Shown here: positions 23,234-32,826 of the stretch, one piece after another | Layout of the letters: each line of letters begins with the position of its first letter | Position numbering within the stretch: the stretch's first letter is position 1 | Assembly (NCBI GenBank): GCA_910574455.1 | Contig: CAJSYZ010000002.1 | Span: 3,125,671 to 3,189,670, forward strand | Source of the DNA: Trichaptum fuscoviolaceum | Taxonomy: Eukaryota; Basidiomycota; Agaricomycetes; Hymenochaetales; Trichaptaceae | Reading direction: 5' to 3' | Length of the DNA: 64,000 nucleotides | Program-made: the position numbers and the translations under genes | Notes under the pieces: model-generated | Told to the model about the DNA's origin: nothing | What the model saw: only the letters and a program-made list of their open reading frames with translations | Database searches by the model: none

Positions 23234-25554
23234 ATGTCTCTTCCTCGCCTTTCCTCGCGTGCCCTTGTGCAGCCTGTGCGCTCTCTTGCTACTGCCGCGA
23301 CTGCATCCGAAGCCCGCGTGAAGAACCCTCTCATTGAACTCAAACCTGCCGTTCGGGAGAGAGCTGAGCAGCTGTCTTCTGACTGGAAGGGAACGAACGC
23401 TTCGGGCGGTGCCACCAAGAACTACATTGGTGGGGAGTTCGTTGAAAGTAAAGCAGAGAAATGGCTGGATGTCGTGGATCCTGTGAGTATTGCAGCACTG
23501 TTTTGGTCCGATGAAGTCGCTGACAACAAGTAGTCGACGCAAACATTGCTCACTAGAGTACCGGAGACCACGAGCTCCGAGTTTGATTCTGCGGTTGATG
23601 CAGCTTCGCAAGCTTTCAAGACCTGGAGCCGCACAAGTGTCCTAACGCGTCAGCGGTTCGCCATGGAGTAATGCACATTGCTGCTGCTTACTTTGATTCG
23701 CCGTCTTATAACTTGTCGAAATGTAGGCTTCAGCATCAAATACGAAAGAATGCCGATGCATTGGCAACGAGCATAGTATTGGAACAGGGAAAAACCTTCG
23801 CAGGTCCGTGCTTAGACTTATTAATGGATGGAATATAATGTAATATCATTCTTTAGACGCCCACGGTGACGTTCTTCGCGGATTGCAAGTCGTTGAAACA
23901 GCTTGCGGCATCACGGCGTCTTTGCTTGGAGATAAGATTGAAGTTAGCAAGGACATGGATACCGAAACAAGGCGCCTACCACTGGGTGTTTGTGCGAGGT
24001 GCGTTCGCGTGGATGCCATTGTACAACTTGTCTCACAATTCTTCCGCGGCCTTGTCTATTCAGTATAGCGCCATTTAATTTCCCTGCGTATGTGGTTCTT
24101 ATTCCGACGGTGTCCGCATTCTGATTGCAGTAGTATGATCCCCCTTTGGAGTATTCCTTTAGCTCTGACAACAGGAAATACCCTCCTTGTCAAGCCTTCA
24201 GAACGGGACCCTGGAGCGGCGATGATTATTGCTGAACTTTGCGAACGTGCAGGCCTGCCCCCGGGTGTTCTGAATATCGTGCACGGAACGGTCCCTACCG
24301 TAAACGCGATTTGCGATCATCCAACCATAAAGGCGATCAGCTTCGTTGGAGGTGATAGGGCTGGCAAGCATATTTATGACAGGTATGGATAAATTCCCAT
24401 AGACTTGCGTGCGGGTACGCTGATAGCCCATATGAAGGGGAACCAAGAATGGCAAACGTGTCCAGGTCAGATATTAAGAACATCTTTGCTTCTCCATCTG
24501 ATATGAGATCTTTATTACCGGTAGGCTAATTTAGGAGCGAAGAACCACGCAGTGATTATGCCAGATGGTACGCGTTGCGACATACTAGAAAATCCTTTTA
24601 AACTCATACTCGGAGTAGCTAATAAGAATCTCGCATTGAACTCAATTCTCGGGGCTGCATTTGGAGGTCAGTGGAATACTTGCGCCTACACCTCTTCATC
24701 TCTCAGAATTGCTCCTTAGCTGCTGGTCAAAGATGTATGGCGATCTCGGTTGGTGAGTGAAGAGAAGACGCGCAACGCGAGTACACTATGCTGACGCTCA
24801 TCATGTACAGCTGTGTTTGTTGGCACTGCAAAGACCTGGGTCCCAGAGCTTATCGAACGCGCGAAACAGCTTAACGTCAATGGTGGTTTCGAAAAGGGTG
24901 TTGACTTGTATGTTTATGCAATCAACTTTTGATACTAGTGCTGACACTGTAGCACTTTGTAGGGGACCTTTGATCTCGCCTGCGGCGAAACAGCGTGTTA
25001 CTGGGCTCATTGCTTCTGCGGATGAGGAAGGTGGCCGAATTCTCCTTGATGGCCGACATGTCCAGGTGCCTGATTACCCAGATGGCAACTTCGTTGGTCC
25101 AACTGTCATCGAAGCCGTGACTACCATGCGCTGCTACAAGGAGGAAATATTTGGCCCAGTCCTTGTTTTAATCCAAGCTGATACTCTTGATGATGCGCTC
25201 GCAATCATTAACGAGAACAAGTACGGCAACGGAACGGCGATCTTCACTCAGTCTGGTGCGACCGCACGCAAGTTTGAGAATGAAGTCAATGTCGGACAGA
25301 TTGGCATTAACGTACCCATCCCCGTACCTTTACCAATGTTCTCATGGAGCGGAAACAAGGCTAGTTTCCTGGGAGATATTCCATTCTATGGTAAAAATGG
25401 AATTAATTTCTACACGCAGAACAAGGTACGGCTCCCTTTTTCTCGTTAGTCTACTTGGTTCTTACGAAGCAATCTACAGACCATCACGAGCCTTTGGAAA
25501 GCTGAGGATGCGATTGGAAACAGGGCATCCGTAGATATGCCCACAATGCGGTAA
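23234..25554 (+). CDS. Methylmalonate-semialdehyde dehydrogenase (CoA-acylating), mitochondrial
   Basis: About 560 residues in many exons. The enzyme oxidises methylmalonate and malonate semialdehydes to propionyl- and acetyl-CoA in valine and pyrimidine breakdown. An N-terminal Arg/Ser-rich leader ([20 protein letters not shown]) looks like a mitochondrial targeting peptide. Then follow NYIGGEF, the class-typical [61 protein letters not shown] and the active-site Cys in [15 protein letters not shown]. The end is [20 protein letters not shown] and [19 protein letters not shown]. One exon is only about 28 nt (GTKNGKRVQ, around 24438-24465). The last exon adds [20 protein letters not shown]. 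The C-terminal continuation through introns has no frameshift, so it reads as intact. Confidence 0.9.
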
Positions 25555-25679
25555 AAACCCAGATAGTGTAAAACCTACCTTGTAGCATAGTGACCGCGGA
25601 ACATGTTATCATCATTTTAGCATATTTGGTTGACTGAAATTAGAGAAAAGTAAGAGTTTATACATAGCAAGACAGCGCT

Positions 25680-26337
25680 CTATGATTCCACGGGCTGCGA
25701 TAATGATGGCTTTTGCTTGAAGAACCGTTTTCGACGCTCCTCCATTGTTTCTGGCGAATCACGCTCGCGCCTTTCTCCCGCCAAGCTACCCGCCGCATCG
25801 AACGTTCCCATTGCACCACCAATGACAGCACAAGATGCGACAGCAATAGGAAGTGAATGAGCTAAAAGTTGGCAAATAAGAAAGGCAGAAATTAGACAAG
25901 CTATCGTTGAAAGCGACATCAGTAGTCGATACCTCTTAAGCCTGCCAGGAAGCCAGCTGCACAACCGCCCACCGCACCGTTGATAGGGTCATTCTTGTGT
26001 CGTGTGTTGGCGACTATCGATTCGGTCGCAGCGAAGGTCGCGCCCATCGCAGCTATCCATGTAAATGCGAGAAGATAACCATAAATCGAAACTTTAGAGG
26101 GTGACGCGCCAGCTCTTGAGAGTACTACGCACCAAAGAAGCCTATCGTGCCACCTGTGCGGGTGAATATACCCGCTGCACCTTGGTTATGTGTGCCAAGG
26201 GCATTCTGAACCGTGCTAACGAGTACACCGACTAGACCAGTCTGGAGGCCAACTGTAGAGGCGTATTGCAGTGTGGGCTTTGGCTCGTAGACCTCCGGGG
26301 CCGGAGACGGCTTGCTTTCCGACTCGTCGGTAGACAT
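25680..26337 (-). CDS. Mitochondrial complex I subunit, NDUFA11/21.3 kDa-like (Tim17/22/23 family)
   Basis: About 165 residues in a few exons. The frame gives TLQYASTVGLQTGLVGVLVS, then NALGTHNQGAAGIFTRTGGT and, after splicing, GCAAGFLAGLRAHSLPIAVA and GGAMGTFDAAGSLAGE. The four short Gly-rich membrane segments are the Tim17/Tim22/Tim23/PMP24 fold. The N-terminal EVYEPKPTLQYAS and the FTRTGGTIGFF signature match the fungal respiratory-chain NDUFA11 orthologue (Neurospora 21.3 kDa-b) better than import translocase subunits. It would sit in the inner membrane arm of NADH:ubiquinone oxidoreductase. The C-terminus (RKRFFKQKP) is basic. It is divergent from ACR3. Confidence 0.75.
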
Positions 26338-26645
26338 GGCCAGCTTGGTCGAGTATTTATGAAGCCTGTGTCAACAGTTGCCTGCGAGTTCGGGGATATG
26401 TTGAGCAACGTATAAGTTGTGCAGCTCGCTGCGAGCTCGACGCTGTGAGTCGGCAAATCCCTGATTTCTAAATTTGGCAGTTTAGATTGGGTAATTGATT
26501 TTGGAATTCAAAATCAAATTCGCTTTCAATCCAAGTTTAAGCGCCTTTGCACTCACAAGCACTCTTACTACTTCGCAATGCATATAAATGGCGAACCCAA
26601 CTATCAACATGCTCAGAGCTCTTGAGCTTCTCGTACCCCTTCAAC
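26338..26645. promoter_or_regulatory. Divergent promoter, 308 bp (NDUFA11-like / ACR3)
   Basis: All regulatory DNA between the two divergent start codons. The middle (about 26460-26530) is AT-rich. No TATA box is obvious. Confidence 0.35.
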
Positions 26646-28080
26646 ATGTCATCTATAGAGAAACACTCTTCTGAAGTCTGCACCAATGTGCCCAAAGACC
26701 TACCTATAGAGACTAAATCTTCTGGAACCACCAGCATTGAGACCGCAACACCATCTCTGCTGAAGGAGCTGTCTTGGCTTGACCGATTGCTTACACCTTT
26801 GGTTCTACTTTCCATGATTGTTGGGGTCATAATCGGAGAATTTGTCTCTGGTGTACAAGAGGCGTTCAACACTGCTACTTTTGCAGATGTTTCTCTTCGT
26901 AAGTCATCTTTTCTTTTTCTAGGATGTCAGGCAACGCTGAATGCCGCGAAATCGTCAGCTATCGCCATTGGACTCATTGTGATGATGTGGCCCGTGTTGA
27001 CCAAAGTACAATATGAAACACTACCGAAGCTGTTCAAGACTCGTAATCTTTGGTATCAAATAAGTATTTCGCTCTTCTTAAACTGGATTGTCGGACCCTT
27101 CATCATGCTCGCCGTTGCTTGGGCGACTCTTCCCGACCTTCCGACGTACCGAGCCGGTGTTATCATGGTGGGATTAGCAAGGTGCGTGTAATAACCTGGC
27201 TCTTTATTACTAAATGCATTTACTCATGGGCTGTGATACCTTTCATAGATGCATCGCTATGGTCATGATTTGGAATCAGCTAGCAAGGGGAAATCACGAC
27301 TATTGCGCAATCCTAGTCGTTGTGAACTCGGTTCTACAAATTGTGCTTTATTCACCTTTTGCACTTCTGTTTGTGAACGTCATTAGTGGCGGAGGCAGCG
27401 TTCGAGTGTTTTACGGAAACGTCGCGATCTCCGTTTTGATTGTGAGTTAAATGTCTCATGTGTTTCTCCCACAGATCATTGAAACCCATCACTTCAAGTA
27501 TCTTGGTATTCCACTTGTAGCAGGAGTCATTACTCGCTATGTGATAATGTTCTTCTTCGGACGTGCTTGGTTTGAGAAACGATTTCTCCCCATTTTTTCG
27601 CCTCTGGCGCTCCTCGGCCTGCTATACACTATAATCGTCATGTTTGCCTACCAAGGTCATCACATTCTTCACAACTTGGGTCCGGTATTCCGGGTTTTCG
27701 TACCCATGATCCTGTATTTCATCATCATGTGGACTGGCACCTTTGCATTTTGCTATTACCTGACGAGGAGGAACGGAAGCTCTCGTGGGTTCGGATACGA
27801 TGTGGCAGCCGTACAGAGCTTTACCGCCGGAAGTAATAATTTCGTGAGTATTTGTAGAGTCAGCCCAAGAAGGTTCACACTCAATTATCGTTAGGAATTG
27901 GCTATTGCTGTGTGTATTGCTACTTGGGGAGTAGGTTCAGATCAAGCCTTGGCTGCAACCATTGGCCCCCTCGTCGAGGTACCCATTTTACTTTCACTGA
28001 CCTGGGTCGCGCTTTACCTGCGTAAAGCTCTCAGCTGGGAGGCTGCTAAAGGTCAAGCTCCCCACAAAATTGAAGTGTAG
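26646..28080 (+). CDS. ACR3: Arsenite/antimonite exporter ACR3
   Basis: About 400 residues in several exons. ACR3 expels As(III) from the cell through a ten-helix BART-superfamily transporter. Visible are LSWLDRLLTPLVLLSMIVGV, the family's PIAIGLIVMMWPVLTKVQYE (restored by removing the intron that starts at GTAAGTC near 26901), LNWIVGPFIMLAVAWATLPD, GLARCIAMVMIWNQLARG, which carries the conserved cysteine, and FTAGSNNFELAIAVCIA near the end. The protein ends KGQAPHKIEV. Yeast ACR3 is arsenic-inducible through a linked regulator, but no such regulator is visible here. The stop is only 41 bp from the ESF1 stop. Confidence 0.92.
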
Positions 28081-28121
28081 TAGATAGCGGCGACAGTGTC
28101 GTCTTTTGGTTAAAAATGGTT

Positions 28122-30564
28122 CTACAACTTGCGTCTTTTCCCCTTCGACTCCAGATGCGAACTTTTTCTCTTGACGCTCTCAACCAAATTCTGGAGGTTG
28201 TCGTCGCCTGAAGGTCCATTTGTCTCTGGTCTGAGACGATCTCCGCCACTGTGGACTTCCTTCCGCTGTCTCTTGGAACGCTCATCCAGCAGAGCTGCCA
28301 TGCCTTTCGTCTTTTGAAATCTAAACAAATACATTCGTGCATTAGAAATTGACATCGATATTAAATGAATGACGAGGCTTACCGAGGATGACTTGGATCA
28401 ATTGCGAAGGTAGGATCTTCGTGCAGAGCCTTGAATCGGTCATCCTTGACATCGACCTTAAAATCTTCCTGTAACTCGTCTTCCTTGTCTCCGTTATCCT
28501 TTCCTTTGCGGTTTCTCTTCCTTCCCTTGGTCTTCTCTGCCTTCACGATAGCTTTCATATTAAAGTGCTCCGCCGTCTTAGACGTGCCGTCAGGCGCAGC
28601 CAAGAGAGCCAGCTCAGCTTCCGTCGCTGGCTGAGCTCGTTCCTGCGGACTCGCACTTCTCGTATTTTTCTTTGACTTGCCCGTGCTCCTGCCTTTCGGA
28701 GCCTCTTCTTCCTCGTCTTCCGACCCGTCACTGTTCGCGTCGAAGAAGTCATCCTTTACACTCTTCGCGACCTGTCCGTCCTCTTTCTGTCCCTTCTTCA
28801 CATCTGTCTTCAACTGAAGCTCTTTCTTCCTCTCCAGTCGCTTTTCCTTTTGCTTGCGTTTGTACTTGTCCAAGGTTGTCTCCTCGTCGCCATTCTTTGC
28901 ATTGGCTTCGCTCAGACCGGGCATAAACGTGATCTCCATTTCGCCTTCTGCGCCGTCCTTGTCCTCGTTACCGAATGGATCTGCCTCCCATCCCTCAGGC
29001 ATCTCATCGTTCCCGCCCCCGAGAAGTAGGTTGCGAAGTTTGTCTCTTTCGGTTTTTTTGCTGGACTGATTTCGACCAGCCTCGTCTGCCGACCCATCAG
29101 AATCTGAAGCAATATATGCGCGGAAGTCGTCCTCTTCTATTTCTTTCTTTGTAAGAGCTCGACGAAGGACTTTCGTACGTTCCGGATCGTCCTCGTCCCA
29201 TTTTAGCTTCACCTTTGAGTGACGAAGCGCATCTGTCGAGAATTCCAGCCCTGCATAGGTCGAAGAAGCCGCCTCCGTGGCAAACGTTGCTTCATCTCTG
29301 TGACGGAAAACATTCAGCTTCGAATAGACACAAGACAACGGAGTGTCTTATTTACCTGAATTCATCATCAAACGTCATGTCACCCGGCACGTAGCTAAGA
29401 TCAAAGACGTTGGCTGTTCGTTCGAGTTCCGTGCCGTCGAGTTCTGCCATAAGATGAGAGGCTGAGTCTACTGAGTCGCAAGTGACTATAGCGTAATAGT
29501 AACTACAATTCGTTTAGCGAGAGATTTGAATGCATTCCGAAGCAACTCACCGGAGCCGCTCTAGCTGGTATTTTCGTAAGGCAGTCTCATCATACTCATC
29601 TCCCTCATCCTCTTGTAATAGAGTATCCAATGAAACGTCCGCGTCGTCTCGTCGGGTTTTCTTGAATATCTCCTTCGGAGGACCTTCTGTCTCTTCCTTC
29701 TTCATCCTCTCTTTTCCAAAATTAGACGGATAGACTCGGACACTGAGGACCTTGCCTCGCACAACTTTCGTCGAAGTACTTGGCTTTCCATCGGTTTTAC
29801 GTTTCCCATTTGAAGTAGAGGGTATAGTAAGGAGAGATGCTGTCGGCGAGACCAGAGACGAGAATATTTTGTACAGGTGACTGGCACGAACATAATCCCA
29901 GTCGAGATTAACGACAGCCAGTTGGTTGGTCTTGGTCCCACTGTCTTCTGCCTCATCTTGTTCCGGGTGTTCTTCAGCGTACGCAGCAGCCTGCGCATCA
30001 AGGTCCGCGTACGCATCGTCATCTTCATTTAAGTCAACCTCGAATTGATCCTCGTCGGCTAACACGGGGATAGGTTTGGACGCATGGCGACCTAGCACAA
30101 CCTCCCCACCGTCATCATCATCACTTTCCACGTCCTCACGATCATTTTCATCCCTTTCGTCCTCATCCGAAGACTCTAAGAGCACTTCGCCTCGAGCGTA
30201 GTCGGGAGCTTTGGGTGCTGCTGCCGAGTTGTCCTCGTCCTGGCCCTCCAGACGGTAGAAGCGTCTGAGGTTGTCCTTCTCCTGGCTGTCAGACACGCGT
30301 CGGCCATACTTGTCTACGCGACCGCCTATGAGAGCGCGCGCAGAAAGATGGCAAATTAGGAGGATCAATCAGAGTTGCGACTTGAGAGAACGGTGACAGA
30401 TGACTGCCGAAGCCGAACGCACCTTTTGACTTTTTCTTCGCACCTTTCTTTTCGTCGTCGAAGATGTCCTTGAAGCGCTCGTCGACGACGACTTTCTGCT
30501 GGTGCTTTCTCGGTTTTCTGAATCGTGGATCTGTGCGCAGTCGGGCGAACCGGGGATCTGACAT
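28122..30564 (-). CDS. ESF1: Ribosome biogenesis protein Esf1
   Basis: About 720 residues. Esf1 is a nucleolar factor for early cleavage of pre-rRNA and 18S maturation. Typical features are the N-terminus MSDPRFARLRTDPRFRKPRK, the WD-like motif VDKYGRRVSDSQEKDNLRRF, strong acidic blocks (SDEDERDENDREDVESDDDD), the RRM-like block NLDWDYVRASHLYKIFSSLV, and YYAIVTCDSVDSASHLMAEL with FDLSYVPGDMTFDDEF after an intron. The C-terminus carries FKALHEDPTFAIDPSHPRFQ (20 residues) and KTKGMAALLDERSKRQRKE with a Lys-rich end. All these are Esf1 signatures. It is divergent from the KEP precursor. Confidence 0.93.
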
Positions 30565-30902
30565 CGTGGTGTGTTGAGAAAATTAAATAATGAATAAAAT
30601 TGACGCGTTCCTGTGCCAGTGAGGGAAAATAGTACAGCTATAATTGGGTTGCTATAGATGTGTGTTACTGGCAACGGCTAGCAGATGGTTGATGGCATCT
30701 ATTGGTCATGTCTTATAAGTCTGCTTGCAACGTCCCCTCTCTCCTTTCCCCCAGTCATTCCCTTCGTTGTCGCTGTTCGAGCAGTGCTCTTCGTTCTTTT
30801 CCTCCCTTTTTTCACGCAGCTTTCTTCGCATTTCCAGGCCGCCGGACGTCCTTCAGATCGCTGCTCCTTCATCTACCAGCTTAGACAGCAAACACAGTCA
30901 TT
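30565..30902. promoter_or_regulatory. Divergent promoter, 338 bp (ESF1 / repeat-peptide precursor)
   Basis: On the precursor side an ATTGG (inverted CCAAT) at 30701-30705 and a TATAAG at 30714-30719 precede a long CT-rich leader (about 30738-30830), the layout of a strongly expressed fungal gene. Start codons are at 30564 (-) and 30903 (+). Confidence 0.5.
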
Positions 30903-31765
30903 ATGTTTCGCATCACATCCTTCGCGCTCATCGCCGTCGCCCTCTTTGGCCCGCTTCTTGCGTCAGCCTCAGCAGTGAGTAAAATGTTACCTCGATTTTC
31001 TGCCTGTTATTGAGGGCATACGTACAGCCTCTGGAGGCTAGGGCTCCCGCTTTCGAGCCCATTGTTGCCTATGCTAAGCGTGCCGACGTTAACACGATCC
31101 CCGCCGAGGCTGCTACTAAATCACCTAACGGGGTGATTGAACTCTATGGAAATCGCATGGTCAAACGCGCAGACGTCAACACCATCCCAGCTGAGGCTGC
31201 CACTAAATCACCGAACGGTGTTATTGAGCTATACGGAAATCGCAAGGCCAAGCGTGCGGACGTCAATACCATCCCTGAGGAAGCACCGACGAAGGCACCG
31301 GCCGGTGTCATCGAGTTATACGGCGCGGGCAAAGTAAAGCGCGCCGATGTTAACACCATCCCCGCTGAGGCTGCTACCAAGTCACCTAACGGGGTGATTG
31401 AGCTCTACGGCAATCGCAAGGCTAAGCGCGCAGACGTCAATACCATTCCTGAGGAAGCACCGACGAAGGCACCGGCGGGTGTCATTGAGTTGTACGGCGC
31501 GGGCAAAGTGAAGCGTGCCGACGTTAACACCATCCCCGCTGAGGCTGCTACCAAGTCTCCCAATGGCGTGATTGAGCTCTATGGCAATCGCAAAGCAAAG
31601 CGCGCTGATGTCAACACCATACCAGCTGAAGCTGCCACTAAATCACCGAACGGTGTTATCGAGCTCTACGGCAATCGCAAGGCTAAGCGTGCGGACGTCA
31701 ACACTATCCCTGCTGAGGCCGCAACAAAGTCGCCCAATGGTGTCATTGAGCTATACGGCAACTAG
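30903..31765 (+). CDS. Secreted Kex2-processed repeat protein (KEP) precursor, 8 tandem peptides
   Basis: Two exons, 30903-30974 and 31028-31765, give 269 residues. Exon 1 is a complete signal peptide (MFRITSFALIAVALFGP then LLASASA). The propeptide is about 18 residues ending IVAYAKR. The rest is eight units of 29 residues (the last is 24), each ending in Lys-Arg except the last. Two core types occur. Type A starts ADVNTIPAEAATKSPNG and ends VIELYGN (24 residues). Type B starts ADVNTIPEEAPTKAPAG and ends VIELYGA. The order is A A B A B A A A. Linkers are RMVKR or RKAKR after A and GKVKR after B. Kex2 should cut after each Lys-Arg in the late Golgi and carboxypeptidase should trim the basic residues, releasing many near-identical small peptides. 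No cysteine occurs in the repeat region and no CaaX box, so it is neither a disulfide peptide nor a lipidated mating pheromone. Confidence 0.9.
31082..31762 (+). repeat. 87-bp coding tandem repeat, 8 units
   Basis: Units begin at 31082, 31169, 31256, 31343, 31430, 31517, 31604 and 31691; the last is 72 bp and is followed at once by TAG. The 174-bp pair of units 3-4 was duplicated as units 5-6. The two copies differ at 15 positions, all silent third-base changes. Confidence 0.95.
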
Positions 31766-32062
31766 GTATGTCGTGGTCCTCGATTGCCTGTGAACTTAAA
31801 CCAACGAATATTCTCCATGAAGGTGTACACTTGGACTACTCTTCTGGATGACTAGCATGTCGAGATGATGTTTGCTGGAGAAAGGACACGGTTTGCGGTT
31901 CTGTACTTTTGTATGCTTTTACCTTCTTTCTTTCTTCCAACGCACCCTGTCGCTCTTCAGCACAACACTGACTCACCAAACCCCTTTTCGCATTTGCATT
32001 GTCTCATTAGCACACTTGATTATGCATTTTTCTTTTTGCTGCGTGAAAGAGAGTGACAATCG

Positions 32063-32633
32063 TCAAGAATTGCTGTTCGCCTTCCACTCAGCATCCTCTT
32101 CCCGGTCGCCTTCGTAGTACTCCCGCTTCCAGATCTGGGCCTTCAGTTTCACCTCTTCAAGAATGTATTCACAAGCTCGGAAAGCCTCTTTTCGATGGGG
32201 TGAAGACACTGCGATGACGATAGATGGTTGACCGACAGGGACGGTGCCCAATCTATGATGGACGGCGCATCGGATGAGCGAGGACACAGTTGAGTCGTGT
32301 CCAGATTGCGCGGCACTTGCACGAACTACCCGTAGTATGTTCTGCATAGTCTTGATCGCCAGCCTACTATATGCTTGGTATTCAAGGCGTGTGACTACTC
32401 TGCCTAACGGATTGTCTGAGGAAATGACTTGTCTCGCCGAAGCAAAGTTACTATTGACCTTTGAATGAGTTGCGTGTTGTTCCTATGAACACAGCGGTCG
32501 CGCCGGCTGCGTCGTCTCCGACCGAGCGTATGATGGCATCCGTGTCAAGAGAGTCGAACGTCAACATACATTCTCCGTCTTCTGAGCTGCTGTGAGCTGC
32601 TGTCGAAGCAGAGTGCTCTAAGATAGTGCTCAT
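32063..32633 (-). CDS. Molybdopterin synthase catalytic subunit (MoaE/MOCS2B)
   Basis: Two exons, 32459-32633 and 32063-32415, give 175 residues. MoaE with the small subunit MoaD transfers sulfur to precursor Z (cPMP) to make molybdopterin. Conserved blocks are AVFIGTTRNSF, then after the 43-nt intron RVVTRLEYQAYSRLAIKTM, the dinucleotide-like HRLGTVPVGQPSIVIAVSSP and HRKEAFRACEYILEEVK, with the catalytic Lys region LKAQIWKREYYEGD. The first 40 residues are a Ser/Ala-rich N-terminal extension. It converges on the KEP gene, with its stop about 300 bp from that stop, and is divergent from the pseudouridine gene. Confidence 0.9.
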
Positions 32634-32826
32634 GATAGTGACCTCGACAGCAATGATAGGGAAAAGGTGTGGCCGGCCGTATAAGTACGGATGGTCCTCG
32701 CCGAGATAGTACTCAGGGTCCAGGCACAGGTCCCGGATGTCGGCTAGGAGGTATGCCTCTGCTATAGTATCTATAAATTATCCTTAGGTTTCTCTCTCCT
32801 AGCCTCAATCTCCGAATCCCAGCTCG

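Noticed and set aside
31144..31380. Open frames on the minus strand and in other plus frames over the repeat array
   Set aside because: They mirror the 87-bp repeat periodicity of the real coding frame and have no signal peptide, start context or family.
30903..31765. Precursor read as a basidiomycete mating pheromone
   Set aside because: There is no C-terminal CaaX box, the units are far longer than lipopeptide pheromones, and no STE3-type receptor or homeodomain gene lies in the window.
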